From Fragilaria crotonensis (lineage: Eukaryota; Bacillariophyta; Fragilariophyceae; Fragilariales; Fragilariaceae), in NCBI GenBank assembly GCA_022925895.1, contig JAKSYS010000234.1:1-64000 (forward strand): a stretch of 64,000 bases of DNA, written 5' to 3'. Shown here in pieces: positions 10,520-23,363 of the stretch (position 1 is its first letter; each line of letters starts with the position of its first letter). Under the pieces are notes generated by a model that was not told the DNA's origin, made no database searches, and saw only the letters and a list, made by a program, of their open reading frames with translations. The position numbers and the translations under genes are program-made.

Positions 10520-13500
10520 ATGGAGCGCCGGTCATCATTCCATCCCTCAGAAGACTCGTTCGATTTGCAACTAAATCAAGAAGATGATTATTCAATGCCC
10601 TTGTCCGCATTGTCAGCGATGCCAACTCCAGCACATGGAGCAGACACAGCTCAAGGCCGAAGGATGGATAATGTGGTACAAATGCAAGGAAGTCTGTTTA
10701 CCGAACAAGTCAAGAAAGATTCTCAAAAAGTTTGCATTCAAAGGTCAATCTTTTTGGCTGTTTTGGTGACTGTCGGGGTCTTGGGAACGGTATTCATTCA
10801 CGAATCTACTGCCCAAAGGGAACAATCACTCTTCGAAACCTACTTTGAATCTCTTGCAGACCAATTGACCGACAATTTCTTGACCATCTTTGAAGTGAAA
10901 ATCCTGACATCCATTTCCGTCTCCGTGTCTCTGACATCGGATGCTCAGTATTACAATAAGACATGGCCAAACTCTCTCCTACCAGACTTTGACCTACGAC
11001 TCAAGGAGATCGCATTATCACAGGATCGCATACAATTTGTTTTCTCCACTCGTCACGGACGAGACTCGGGCCTCGTGGGAGGCATTTGTGTTGGAGAATG
11101 CCAATCAATTGACTGTGCAACCAGACGATGCATCGTCTTGTACAACTGCCGTTGATTCGTCGTCATCATCGTCTGCCTGCCGAACACTGGCCGATGGCAT
11201 TTACATGCCAGGGCCGAACGGGACGCTAATTCCAGATCCAGGGCCTGGACCTTACTTTCCAGGCTTTTTATTGTCGACCAGCAACGCTCCGGAAAATGCA
11301 CAATTTATTCTTACCAACTACTACGCTGTTCCAGGAATACAGGACATGTACAACAGTTTAATGGAGGAAATGACACCCATCATGTCGGATATGAAGGGAA
11401 CCGCTCCCATGTCCCTTCTGTCCACACCCGTATTCAATCAAATCACACCACCTCAGTCAGTAGTGGGTGCTGTTCAACTGGATGTTGACTGGCTGACTCA
11501 ATTCCAGACAGTCTCACCATCAGAAGGATCCATCGTTGCTGTTTTGGTGACTGGTGGTGGAGACGTCATGTCGTTTGAGATTTTTGATGGGTACGTGGTC
11601 TTCCTCGGAGACGGAGATCTACATGACCCTCAATACGACAATTATGTCGTCACCACAAAGGTATCAGCCGTGGCGATACAAAACATGACATCTGGAATTT
11701 GGCAGAGCAACAATGGAAGCAACACGTGGGATACCTTTGGATACAGTCTATCTGTATACCCAACGGCATCCTTCGAGGCTGCCTTCAAGACGAATTTGCC
11801 TGCCATCTACACCGCCGTGTCCGCCGTAATTTTTGCATTCATTATTTTAATGTTTGCTCTTTACGATGTGCTGGTCCACAGACGGCAACAACATGTCATG
11901 GGTGAAGCTGTTCGTTTCCGTAATGTTGTGAATTCTCTGTTCCCCGCAGTGGTGCGAAATCGTCTCTTTGCACAACAAGAAGGAACCTCCTCTGCCACGA
12001 CCACATCCACTGGCACAACAATGCCCAAGGATCGGACGACGACGACGCAACAAACACGACGAATTGCCATGAGACGATGGGATTCCATTGCCCGTCGAGC
12101 CAGCAACGATGACCTACGAGTGGCGGAGCCAGCCACCACGAGACTACGAACCTTTTTACATCGGAGCGCAAGTCAAAATAGAGTCGATATGGAACAATAC
12201 CGACTCGATGATCCCATTGCGGACTTGTTTCCAGAAACCACGATTATGTTTGCGGATATTTCAGGGTTTACGGCATGGAGTTCGGAGAGGAGCCTTCTCA
12301 AGTGTTTTATCTTCTTGAAACTCTGTATCACGCCTTTGACGAATTAGCGTCCCGGCTTGGTGTCTTCAAGGTCGAAACAATTGGAGATTGCTACGTTGCA
12401 GTTACTGGACTTCCGGATCCGAATCAGGTATGTGTCGTGCGCATGATTTGAAAGATGCTGGAATTGACTGTACGAACATATTATCTCACATTTTTGTCAA
12501 AAAGGACCACGCCTTGGTGATGGCCCGATTCGCGTACGAGTGCCTGCTCAAAATGAACGAATTAGTAAAGTCACTGGAAGTTTCCCTGGGTCCAGGAACG
12601 AGTGACTTGGCGATTCGTGTCGGGCTGCACTCTGGTCCAGTCACGGCGGGCGTGCTACGGGGTGAAAAGGCTCGGTTCCAACTCTTTGGAGATACGATGA
12701 ACACTGCGAGTCGCATGGAAAGCACAGGAACGCGGAATAGAATTCATGTATCAGAAGAAACTGCTATGCTTCTTAGACGGGGCGGGAAGGAGCATTGGCT
12801 CACCGAACGTGAGGGTCTCGTGAACGCAAAGGGTAAGGGGGAGATGAAGACCTGGTGGCTGCGGCCTCAGAGAGCACCCACCTCCAAGACTGGGCGAAAT
12901 GGTCATGGCGGTCTCAATGATAACAATCATGATGCACCCGAAACCAAGCCACCTGGTTCACTTGATTCGCCGCGCAAGGCCTTGACGGCTGCTGACACAT
13001 GGGGCAACACTACGATTGACAGCTATGGAGTTGATGCCGATAAAAAAGCCCGACTGGTTAATTGGAACGTTGAAATATTTGGTGAACTTTTATCGAAGGT
13101 TGTGGTGTGGCGCTCGATTCGAACGCAGCAACAAGTCAGACGTCGTATGGATAACAGCACTCACTCAGCCGAGTTCACCGAAGATGATACGGTAACTTGT
13201 GCGTTTGATGAAGTCTCTGAGGTTATAAGCTTTCCAACCTACTCAGAGGCTTCGATTCGATTTGGAACCCTTGTCCCAGATGCCTCCAGAATCTCTGACA
13301 GAGTCAAGGGCCAGCTTCATCATTTTATTTCGAGGATCGCAGATTGTTACCGCAATGTGCCATTCCATAATCTGGAACATGCCAGTCATGTGACACTTTC
13401 GGCAAATAAGTTGATGAAGCGAATTATTGCTCCAGGCGAGACCGACTTTGTTCAACCAGATGAAGAGAAGCGTCGGTTGCGACGACGAAAATCCGTCGGA

Positions 13501-14430
13501 GAAGTGCAAAACAGTCTTGAGTCGATGGAACGAATTTCACATATTTCAACTTTTGGGATAAGCTCCGATCCTCTCTGCCAACTCGCTATTGTATTCTCTG
13601 CTCTCATCCACGATGTGGATCATTATGGCGTCACAAACGCTCAACTTGTCAAAGAAAATGCACCAATCGCTGCAAAATATCACAACAGGAGCGTTGCAGA
13701 GCAAAATTCGGTGGATATTGCATGGGGTATTCTTATGGATGATCAATATCAAGACTTGCGATGCTGTATCTTCGAAACGGAAACGGAGCGACGCCGTTTT
13801 CGGCAGCTAGTTGTCAACTCTGTTATGGCAACTGACATTGTTGACAAGGAATTGAAACAGTTGCGCGACAAACGGTGGGCGACAGCCTTTGACGAATCCA
13901 AGTGCTCCTCCATGTCTGATGTTGATATGAACCGCAAGGCTACCATTGTGATTGAGCACATTATTCAAGCATCAGATGTCGCTCACACAATGCAGCACTG
14001 GCATATCTACAGCAAATGGAACGAAAAGTTGTTTTGTGAAATGTACACTGCGTATCTTGCTGGACGTGCCGCCACGGACCCTTCGGAAGGATGGTACGGC
14101 GGTGAGATATGGTTCTTCGACAACTACATCATTCCTTTGGCAAAGAAGCTGAAAGAATGTGGTGTGTTTGGTGTTGCTAGCGACGAATATCTTGGTTTTG
14201 CGCTGGAAAATCGTGAAGAATGGGTAATCAAAGGCAAAACTGTGGTCGCCAACATGCTGAAGAATTACAAAGAGCGACATGGGGAAAATAACACACCACC
14301 ACCAAGTGTTATCACATCAATATCACCAGCGAACGAATTGCTGATTGCTGAAAAGATCGAACCCAAAAAAATGGATATTCCACTACTTCCGAAGGACGAA
14401 GTTCCCGATAATATTCCTCCATTGGTGTGA
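10520..14430 (+). CDS. Membrane class III nucleotide cyclase fused to cyclic-nucleotide phosphodiesterase (copy 1, frameshifted)
   Basis: Order: cytosolic N-terminus (about 80 residues), membrane segment (SIFLAVLVTVGVLGTVFI), extracellular domain of about 300 residues, second membrane segment (AVIFAFIILMFALYDVLV), cyclase, then PDE. Cyclase motifs: FADISGFTAWSSER (metal Asp), ETIGDCY (second metal Asp), LFGDTMNTASRMES. PDE motifs: VPFHNLEHASHV, ALIHDVDHYGVT, MATDIV, QASDVAHTMQHWH. The protein should make a cyclic nucleotide and hydrolyse it again; Gln in FQLFGDT leaves cGMP versus cAMP open. One intron is clear (12428-12504). Two shifts break the frame: one net at the T-run 11040-11043, and one missing base near 12290 between SER and PSQVF. 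Both lie inside conserved motifs, so sequencing error or recent decay are the choices. The same arrangement is seen in copy 2. Related diatom genes have been reported as mating-responsive. Confidence 0.85.
12428..12504 (+). other. Intron of cyclase/PDE copy 1 (77 nt)
   Basis: CAG|GTATGT to CAAAAAG|GACCAC. It joins LPDPNQ to DHALVMARF in phase 0, restoring the conserved order seen without an intron in copy 2 (PTPNKDHAK). The acceptor tract is TTTTTGTCAAAAAG. Confidence 0.8.
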
Positions 14431-16091
14431 CGACGTTTTAAGTCCAGTCCGCTATTGTAAGTTCCGAACCCATCGTAAGGCTGAGTTAAGGCAACCCTGC
14501 TGAAGTCGGAAACGAAGTAGTATCTGATGAATAATCTATCGATACTAGAATCTAATGTGCAGTTACTATAAAGTTTTTCGAAAGCGCTACCGGCTGTCGC
14601 ACTATTCGCCTCTTTGCACCTTTTCCTCCAGGGTCGGGGTCGATAATGGTCCTGAACTTGGGCGCCATGTGTCGTGCCGTGTGCGTGTGTCGAGAAGCCA
14701 TTGGACGAACCGAGTCTTTCCGTAGTTTTTGACCGTGCTATCGCTCACTACCTTCAAACTTGTCGAATGAACGAATTCTGTCTTTGCATGCAACGGAGTT
14801 GATGAACAACTAACTGATATGAAGGGCAATCAAAGGTTGCCTACGGGACAACGTGTGTAAGCTAACAGGATTTCAAGATTTGCACAAATAAAGGCCGTGG
14901 AGTATCTACAAGTGCTGCTACAATCGTACACTAGAGTGTAATGCAACATGCACCGCCAAAGTGGGTAACTTCATTTTGTTTGTCAGCCTGCCTCCTCTTC
15001 GTATCTGATTACAGCATGTGAAAATTTAATGAGCTGCGTTTGTTGTGGAGTTGAATTGATGCTGACGTACTGTTATGTGTTGAATGATTGGTTTGTTTCG
15101 CATGTCGTGATGTTGAATTTCAACTTGTCCTAATCCCACGGACAGTCCTTCAGCACACACACTGTCGTTTTATTCGAACAATCTACCTTTCTATAGCAAA
15201 AGCATCCTTCAGTGTGCTATTTGGACCAATGTTGGGGGTCATATGCCCTTCTCATCAGACATTTGATGCACGTCCACGGTTACAAGTCACAACCTACTTC
15301 CGATGAGACAGGCATAAAAACCAAAAGGTCAGGAATCAGGATCAAGCGAAAACAACGGATCTGACAGTAACGGAATGTAGAAAGTATTTAAGGAAACGGT
15401 TAATCGGATTTAAATCCGTTATTTTGCGCTTAAGTGTTGAATGTCTCGAGTCTGGATGCCTGCCGACGTCCGACTAAGCCTCATTTCTGGGAGCTTGATG
15501 AGCGGTCACTGGTCATGTTGTTATGGACGTTTGTGTGGAATTCGATGTAAGAATTGGCACTGGAGTACTGCAATTCTGCTGTTACTACCACACATCGAGA
15601 ATTAAGCCTCTTAGGCTTATATAGTCCTTTAACGAGCGAGTAGCAGCAGTGATTTTGCCAGATACGACTATTTCCTGACTGTTGACGAGGAAGGAAGTTT
15701 TGTCTCAGCACACATACAGTAGACTCCGCTTGTATGTATGGTTGATTGGTTAAAAATTTATTATGAATGCTCCTGTGACTCGCGGAAAAGTGGTAACAGC
15801 CCATTGTGTCTGTTTGCGCCGGATGTTGTCAACTCTTTACTCAATCAGCTGGTATTGCTCTACTTCGAATACCTACCGTTATTACTACTCCTTCGCCACT
15901 TGTACCCTCTGCAGGCATACAAAGCATCAACGTCTCAAGAACAATAACCCAAGACACGCAACAACGAATCGTCATCGACTTTGCTGTTTCGCTGCAGCGA
16001 CAGACTGCATTGCTAGCGTACCTTGTACTCCTCCTTCCTTCAGTATCACACTCACTTGCATAGCGCAACTTAATCACAACACAATACACTC
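14431..16091. other. Intergenic spacer between the two cyclase/PDE genes
   Basis: No coding region is supported. A perfect 14-bp palindrome, CGGATTTAAATCCG, lies at 15405-15418 and could be a regulatory site, but one occurrence proves nothing. ORFs over 15480-16340 are overlapping and low in information. Confidence 0.55.
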
Positions 16092-19000
16092 ATGTTGTCA
16101 GAACAATCACGTCAAATACGTCAAGCCTCGCATCCCGACGTGTACGAAAATGCTGATGTCGAGAGTTTTGCTTGTGATGATTCATTTTCACACACAGTCA
16201 ACACATGTATGCGCACGGGAGCGTCGAATGACAAGACACAGGGTCGTAACACGTTTAATCAACGTCATCATCAACCTTTTCTCAACAACAACAGCAACAA
16301 CAACACTAATAACAATGAGGATAGTGATGATGACATGATTGAAATCGCAAAAAGTACCAACATTATGGCCGTCAAATGGTCCGTGGTCCTCATGTTGGTA
16401 TTATCAGGGACTGCGATTGCAACCATGTCCTACACCTACACTACGGCGCAAGAATACAAACGATTTTCGGATGAATTTGAAAGTGATTCGACTCGATTCC
16501 TGGATGTATTTGTACAACGAAATACAAATCAACTTTGGGCACTATTCTCTCTGTCGGTTGCCTACAAATCACTGATTGCATTATCCGAAACAGACACGAC
16601 GAATGGCAGCAACAGCAACAATAACAGTACGACACCCAATGTTACATTGCCAAATTTCGAAACGCAAACACTGGGAGATTTGCAAACATCGGGGGCCGCA
16701 TCACTATTCTTTGCACCATCTATTGTGACTGCGGAGCAACAAGCCGAATGGGAACAATATGCTGCAGAACATGCGGCGTATGCGGGAATTTCAGAAAATA
16801 TCTTTTTCCGACCAATCGAAGCGGGGATTTATCGTCTGGGGGAAAACAACTACGATAGGATGGATGACACGTCAATACCCAACTCAACCACGAACCGAAA
16901 ATTACCAATTTGGCAAATCAATCCTTCCGAAGAAAAACGACATCTCAATATGTTGAATCTTGATTCGATCATGCCAAATGCATTTAATTTCTCAAACGCA
17001 ACAACAGAAACTCCATTGTTTGGTAATATTCTGGACGATTATACGGCCAATTACGTCCGCGATGGCGGCAACAACTCGTCACTGGAGAATTCCAGTACAC
17101 CTCGTTCGTTCACCGTCCTGCCCATTCTTGATGCTGCAGATGGCGACGACAATGACATTGTTCTTGGCATTACTGGTGCTGAAATTGAATGGATCACGCT
17201 ATTCGATAATGTTGTACCAGATGCACCCACCGTCTGTATTGTCTTGGAGAACACATGTGGACAAGTCCATACGTACCTTGTCAAGGAGGGAATTGCATCG
17301 CATCTCGGCAGTGGCGACCAGCACGACGTGTCCTTTCAACAAATGGCAAAAACTGTGTCTGTCGTTAAAGCCTTGGAACGACTTCGTCAACAAATCATGA
17401 CGCACACTGCTGCTGCTACCAATCCTGACGATTCCTCATCATTATCTACAAATTTTGAGGAAACGACAAATGGTGAACAAGGATTCTGCATTTACTCAAT
17501 CACTGTCTACCCGACTGTCGAATACGAACAATCATTCCACACGGGTCTTGCCTTCACGTATACGCTGACAACGATTGTCTTGTCCGTGACATCGATATTC
17601 CTCTTTGTGCTGTACAGCATTCTGGTAGATCGACGACAGAAGCGTGTATTGGACAGTGCCGCCAAGTCCAATGCCATTATCAAATCTCTCTTCCCGCCGT
17701 GGTTCGCCGTCGACTGTTCGGGCAGGCCATGGCGTACAAAAAGCCAATGATAGCAACAACAATGATCTGCTTCCTTCTCCAAATAATGCCTTGATCAGTA
17801 TTCCCCTACGACGACGACGAGGACGACGGCTCAGTTTGACGCAACAACGACATGCCAACAACCCCAAGACACGATTGACCAACTTTTTGACGAGCACATC
17901 TCCGAATGATGTTTATGCTATGGAGCATCAAGACGACGATGAACCCATTGCCGAAATGTTTTCAAATACAACAGTGGTAAGTGCACCGGTTATGACATGT
18001 CGGATCTCAGTTCTCAATGCAATAACCATGAGATTTTCTGCAAACACCGTTTATCTAATATGTTGTTCATTCATTACAGATGTTTGCCGATATCGCTGGC
18101 TTTACAGCATGGAGCTCGGAAAGAGAACCAAGTCAAGTCTTCAAGTTACTCGAAACCTTGTATCATGAATTCGATGCTGTTGCCACACGTCTCGGAGTGT
18201 TCAAAGTCGAAACGATTGGTGATTGTTACGTTGCCGTTTCGGGATTGCCAACGCCCAACAAGGATCACGCCAAGACCATGGTACGGTTCGCCCATAAAAT
18301 CCTTACCATTGCCAATCAATTGACAGAACAGCTCGAAGCTGTCTTGGGACCGGGAACGTCCGATTTGGGACTACGAGTGGGACTGCACAGTGGACCCGTC
18401 ACGGCAGGAGTCTTGCGAGGAGCGAAATCACGATTTCAGCTTTTTGGGGATACCATGAATACTGCGAGTCGCATAGAAAGCGCTGGTGAAGCGGGGAAGA
18501 TTCAAGTTTCGGAAACTACCGCCGAGTTGATTCGCGAGGCAGGCAAACAACACTGGTTGACGAAACGAGATGGCAAAATCACTGCCAAGGGAAAAGGGGA
18601 ATTGCAGGTATGTGCATTCTGTGTGCCCGTTTATAACTCTTTTACGGTGCAAAATAGCCTAACCTCGCTTTACATCCTCACTAATGCAGACATATTGGGC
18701 CATGTTGCGTCGACCAAAGACCGAATCTGCCACACCGTTGATCCAGGAGTCGGAGGATATTTCCGATGAAAATCTATGGAAAGTGGATTACCTTCGTCAG
18801 CAGCCGCATTCTCCCCTCCCCCAGCGTACATGGGGCAATGTGCCGTCCGACGCTGAAAGTGTCATGTCTCGGTTGTCGCTTAATGTAAAGGAAGAACGCT
18901 TAATTGATTGGAACGTGGCTGTATTGATGAGCTTTCTTGAAAAGGTTGTCCAGCATAGATTGATGGCCCCTGAAAACAACAGGAGTGTTCGATTTGGAAA

Positions 19001-20288
19001 ACATGCGTCTGACAATTTTAAGACGCGCCAATCGTTCGAGGGTGTGGGAAGTGGACTCATAATCGACGAAGTGGTGGAAGTCATTTCCCTTCCAAAGTTT
19101 AATTCAAGCCTTTCCTCCACTCGGGGTCGCGCTGCTGTTCTGCCAAAAGAAGTTCAGATGCAGATGAAGGAGTTCGTCGCATCCATCGCCAGCTTGTATC
19201 GACAAGTTCCGTTTCACAACTTCGAACATGCAAGTCACGTTACCATGAGTGCCAACAAACTAATGAAGAGAATTATATTGCCGGAAGACAATTCGAATGA
19301 GTCTGGCATGACCGCATCGGACTTGCACTTTTCGACATTTGGAATTTCGTCTGATCCCCTGACCCAGTTTGCGGTAGTGTTTTCCGCCTTGATTCACGAC
19401 GTGGATCATACCGGCCTGTCGAATTCACAATTGACGAAGGAACGGGCCGGGATTGCTCGCATCTTCAACTACAAGTCCATTGCCGAACAGAATTCAGTTG
19501 TTGTCGCGTGGGAATTGCTCATGGAGCCTCGCTTCGCCGACTTGCAAACCTGCATATTCGCCAGTGAATCGGATCGCAAACGCTTCCGACAGCTGGTGGT
19601 CAATGTGGTCATGGCAACTGACATTATGGATCCTGATATGGTATCTTTGCGCAAAAAGAGATGGGAAAAGGCATTCGATCCCAGCCTGTCCAACGAAGCA
19701 TTCTTGCTGGATGTTGATGTAAATCGCAAAGCAACGATTGTCATTGAGCACATAATTCAGGCCTCGGATGTGGCTCATACCATGCAGCATTGGCACATCT
19801 TTATCAAATGGAACACAAAACTATACCGAGAGTTGTATCGAGCCTATATTGACGGGCATTCGGATAGGGATCCCTCCGAAGGCTGGTACCAAGATCAGCT
19901 TGTTTTCTTTGACAAGTACGTTATTCCTTTGGCCAACAAATTGGGAGAATGCGGCGTCTTTGGAGTATCCGGAGACGAATACTTGACTTATGCGAAACTG
20001 AATCGCGCCGAATGGGAACAGAAGGGAATCGAAGAAACTCGAAAAATGATCAGGAAGGTGCAGGGTACGATGCGGTCGACTGAGAAATCCTTGAGATCGG
20101 TCGCGCTGATTCCGGGGGTGGTTGGATCATTGACGGTAACGCCCCCACCTAGTAACGACTTGAGTGCGGGATACCAGGAATTCTCCAAGAAAACCCGTCG
20201 TTCGTCGAAACGTCGCAGCAGTCGTAACGGCAAGAGCATCAAAGTCAAAACGCCATCATCAACTCCAGCCTTGACGCCAACGCCATGA
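16092..20288 (+). CDS. Membrane class III nucleotide cyclase fused to cyclic-nucleotide phosphodiesterase (copy 2, frameshifted)
   Basis: Exons 16092-17976, 18080-18607 and 18690-20288. Same layout as copy 1: Asn-rich cytosolic N-terminus, membrane segment (WSVVLMLVLSGTAIATMSYT), a larger Asn/Thr-rich ectodomain with many N-x-S/T sites, second membrane segment (TIVLSVTSIFLFVLYSILV), cyclase (FADIAGFTAWSSER, ETIGDCYVAVSG, LFGDTMNTASRIES), PDE (VPFHNFEHASHV, ALIHDVDHTGLS, MATDIM, QASDVAHTMQHWH), and a basic Ser-rich tail. Two one-base losses, in CCC at 17693-17695 and in the A-run 17738-17742, break the juxtamembrane linker just after SLFP; each is a run shortened by one. The neighbour upstream is a paralogue in the same orientation, so a tandem duplication is clear. 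It could signal through cGMP or cAMP at the plasma membrane. Confidence 0.85.
17977..18079 (+). other. Intron 1 of cyclase/PDE copy 2 (103 nt)
   Basis: GTG|GTAAGT to TCATTACAG|ATG, phase 0. It joins SNTTV to MFADIAGF immediately before the first cyclase motif. Copy 1 has no intron at this position. Confidence 0.85.
18608..18689 (+). other. Intron 2 of cyclase/PDE copy 2 (82 nt)
   Basis: CAG|GTATGT to CTAATGCAG|ACATAT, phase 0. It joins GKGELQ to TYWAMLRR at the end of the cyclase domain. Copy 1 lacks it (GKGEMKTWWL is continuous), so the paralogues differ in intron content. Confidence 0.85.
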
Positions 20289-21286
20289 TTCTGACATGGT
20301 TGTGCACATTGCGTTGAAGTACTCAATGCACAACACAGACCATTCGTGAATTTGTTGGGAGAATCATGATTTCGAATCACCGAACGATTTGAGACTTTGC
20401 TCAATCGCATCGCCTTCAAGTTTTGCGGAAACGCGACCAGCGAAACTCTGACAACGAAGAGTTGCGTGCCTCGTTCACGCTCTGAGCAAGAGTTGCGGGT
20501 CTCTTTCATGTCTTGAGCCACAGCTCTAGCACGCATGTATCACTGGAAACGAATCGAATCGATTTTCGTTCTTGCTTTCTTTCTTTCGTGGATGCCAATA
20601 CGATGAGATCAAGGACATGGCCAATGGCGTCGACGAGAACATCCCTTTTGTGCTGGATTGCGTCGTCGACTTCAAGGACAGCATGCTGGTCACACACACG
20701 AAGAAGGAGTCTGCCGGACTTTCTCTATCCGTTCTAGAGACTGAGTCAGCTCGTATGGTCAAAGCCAACGCGATGTGGTTGTAAGCAGTTTATTTTAAAC
20801 GTATGTAAGATTGAACTACTTCTTCATTTGTCCTACAATGGACCGCATCGACCGAAACCAGTATGAATTGCGCAATCGTACGTGTACTCCACTGGCCAAA
20901 CAATCTTGTGCCAAGGTGAGTAGGTGATTGCGGATGGTTTGACTTCTTGCAGGCGTTGGTGTAAGTCACGTTAAGTTCTCCGGGATTACAGCGAGCCCCA
21001 TCATCAACCTCTGCCGTTGTTGACAGCTCTTCCAACAGAATGACACAAGGCACAAGGGAGGATCCTTGAAACGCTGAGCGTGCTCTTCAGTTGCGTTTCT
21101 AGAGTTGTATATTCTCATGGAGTGCATCATGCATCATGGCGGGTCATGTAAATGTTTAAAAAATGTTTCTCTACCGGTGGTTTGCCGCACAGCGCATAGT
21201 ACATTATTACAGGACATGTGCAGAAATTGTGAAGGTGGTACCAGGTACAGTATTCAAACTTCAAACACACTTTCAACATTTACAGT
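20289..21286. other. Spacer downstream of cyclase/PDE copy 2
   Basis: No gene is certain. A plus-strand ORF at 20572-20784 (70 residues, containing VDENIPFVLDCVVDFKDSML) reads like possible protein but has no domain I recognise and no evident partner exon. Confidence 0.4.
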
Positions 21287-21770
21287 GTTGCTCGCATCTT
21301 CAACTATATATGCAAGTCCATTTGCGGAACAAAATTCAGTGGTCGTCGCGTGGGAATGCTTACTTATTGAACCACGATTCGCCGACTTGCGAACTTGCAT
21401 ATTTGCCAGTGAATCTGATCGGAAGCGCTTTCGACAGCTTGTGGTCAATGTCTTCAGGGCAAATGACATTATGGCTCCTGACATGGCATCGTTGCGCAAA
21501 AAGAGATGGGAAAATGCGTTCGATCCCAGCCTGTCCAACGAAGCATTATTGCTGGATTACAACACCGATATCAAAGCGACAATTGCCCGCCCCGCCTAGC
21601 AAAGACTTGAGTGCGGGGCACCAGCACTTCTCCAAGGAAAGCGACTGTCGTTCATCAACACGTCGCTGCAGTCGTAATGGGAAGCGCATCACAAAGTCAA
21701 AACTCCAACGCCAACCCCGGCCTTGACGCTAACACCATGATTGATTCGTACATGGTTGTGTGCACCGTGC
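21287..21770 (+). pseudogene. Truncated third copy of the phosphodiesterase end
   Basis: From TTGCTCGCATCTTCAACTA the sequence follows copy 2 from about 19454: AEQNSVVVAWE, IEPRFADLRTCIFASESDRK, RFRQLVVNV, LRKKRWENAFDPSLSNEA. It then jumps, at an internal deletion of roughly 0.4 kb, to the equivalent of the C-terminal tail (PPPSKDLSAGHQHFSKES). The deletion removes the QASDVAH metal-site helix, and the HNxxHA and HDVDH motifs are absent upstream. The conserved MATDI has become RANDI. No cyclase part is present. It is a dead tandem copy, closer to copy 2 than to copy 1. Confidence 0.85.
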
Positions 21771-23184
21771 GGTTACACTGCAAATCGATGTCCCGAGCTC
21801 ATTTGATCTGTTCTTCAACCCTCGTCATTCAACATGAGTCATTCAAACTTCAGCTGTGTGGATTCCCTGAGTTATCAGTTTCAAAACGTGTGCAGCACTT
21901 CCAGCCACGAGAGCGATTCGTTCTTGTGGTTGCTCCTCGCCCAAAGTTCGGACATTCAATGATAATAGTAACTCCTATTTGTGGTTTCTATTTCATCCGT
22001 CCTTCATTAAGGCAACCGCCATTGCACTTCCGGTAGGTTCTTGGTGGTACGAGATGTGTCGAGTCGCCTGCTTGTGGTGAGTGTATATTAGCTACTGTTG
22101 TGAGATACACTCAGCACCTACTTCACCCCGAAATTGTCCAGTCCAGCTTGGCATCCTTTCATGATGGTGTGGCTTGTATCTTGTTTGATGACCATTGGAT
22201 TTGATTCGCGACCTGGTCTGATCCTCTCGTACTTGTGCACTAACTTTGCATGCAGTTGGATCAACATATATGACTTGTCATCATATATGCGCAACTACAC
22301 GAAATAAATTGTGTGCAAAGGCTCGTTCCAAGGACAGGTCCAACTACCAGTCCCATCAATCATCATCACCAGCCCATGTAACATGACCCCAGTCATCATC
22401 GTCGCCATACCAATATCCCCTTGCAGCAACACGATTGCTCGGCTTGTTTGCCTTTCATCTTGTGGTGCGATCCGGAATGACGAGGAGAGGAGTGGCTAAT
22501 ACTGCTCTTCATCGTTTGATGTTTATGGCCTTGTGGAGCATGTCTGATAGTACGAGAGCCGCCAGGCGATGCCCTGTGCGATGCCCTGTGCGATGGTGTC
22601 GTTAGTGGGATGGTGTTGGTGGGATGCCTTGATAGGATGTCCACGATATCGTTTCTCGGCAAGTTCGCGAACCACAGCGTCAAGAGAGGTGCTGGCATCT
22701 TGGTGATTTGGAGGTTCGTCTTGAGCAAGATCTTGGTTTGAATCTTGGTCAACTTCAACAGAGGTTTGATCACTGAACCCATGAAGTAGACGGAGCGGGT
22801 CATACGCAGAAGCCTTTGAGACAGAAAGGAGCGAAGGGCAACGATGAAGGAGTTTAATGTAGTCGTTGTGTATGTCAGTATGATATGACGTGATGGAGCC
22901 GACTGAGGCGACAAAAAAAAACAGTTTTGACGTTTTTTCGGAGAAACTATTGAACGTGCCGCGTAATCCAGAAGGCTGGGGGTTGACAAGGAAATACGTA
23001 CTGTACCAGTACAGTACCTTATGGTAACAAATTACTGTTACTAGTAGTGAAAAGTTCACAATACACTGGAGTACAAAGTGTGATATGTTGAGCATACAGT
23101 ACGTTGATACAGCCAGTAGTTTAGTTCAGGGATCTGATTCTAAATGTGTCTAATCATTCATGGATATGATTAAACTATTGAATC
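21771..23184. other. Intergenic, no gene recognised
   Basis: Two overlapping minus-strand ORFs (22396-22989 and 22523-23095) lack motifs and are low in information. A small direct repeat of GATGCCCTGTGC occurs near 22568-22595. Sequence around 22990-23110 is rich in CAGTAC/GTACTG words. Confidence 0.5.
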
Positions 23185-23363
23185 GTCACAGAGTATGGCC
23201 AGACGATATTGTCACGGTACCTGGTACAACAGTACGCCAGTACGGGGCCCTATCTCTATATGCATACATCTCCACACCATGCGTCTACTCGCCGATTAGT
23301 ACAGTACATGGAGTACTCTTCGAATGCTGATAATCCGATCGACAGAATCCCAACAGTGGTAAT

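Noticed and set aside
11040-12290. Programmed ribosomal frameshifting in cyclase/PDE copy 1
   Set aside because: The two shifts are of different type, at unrelated sites, without a slippery heptamer and pseudoknot, and similar breaks occur in many unrelated genes.
15763-16338. 191-residue ORF overlapping the start of cyclase/PDE copy 2
   Set aside because: Out of frame with the true gene over its last part and low in information; a shadow of the real start.
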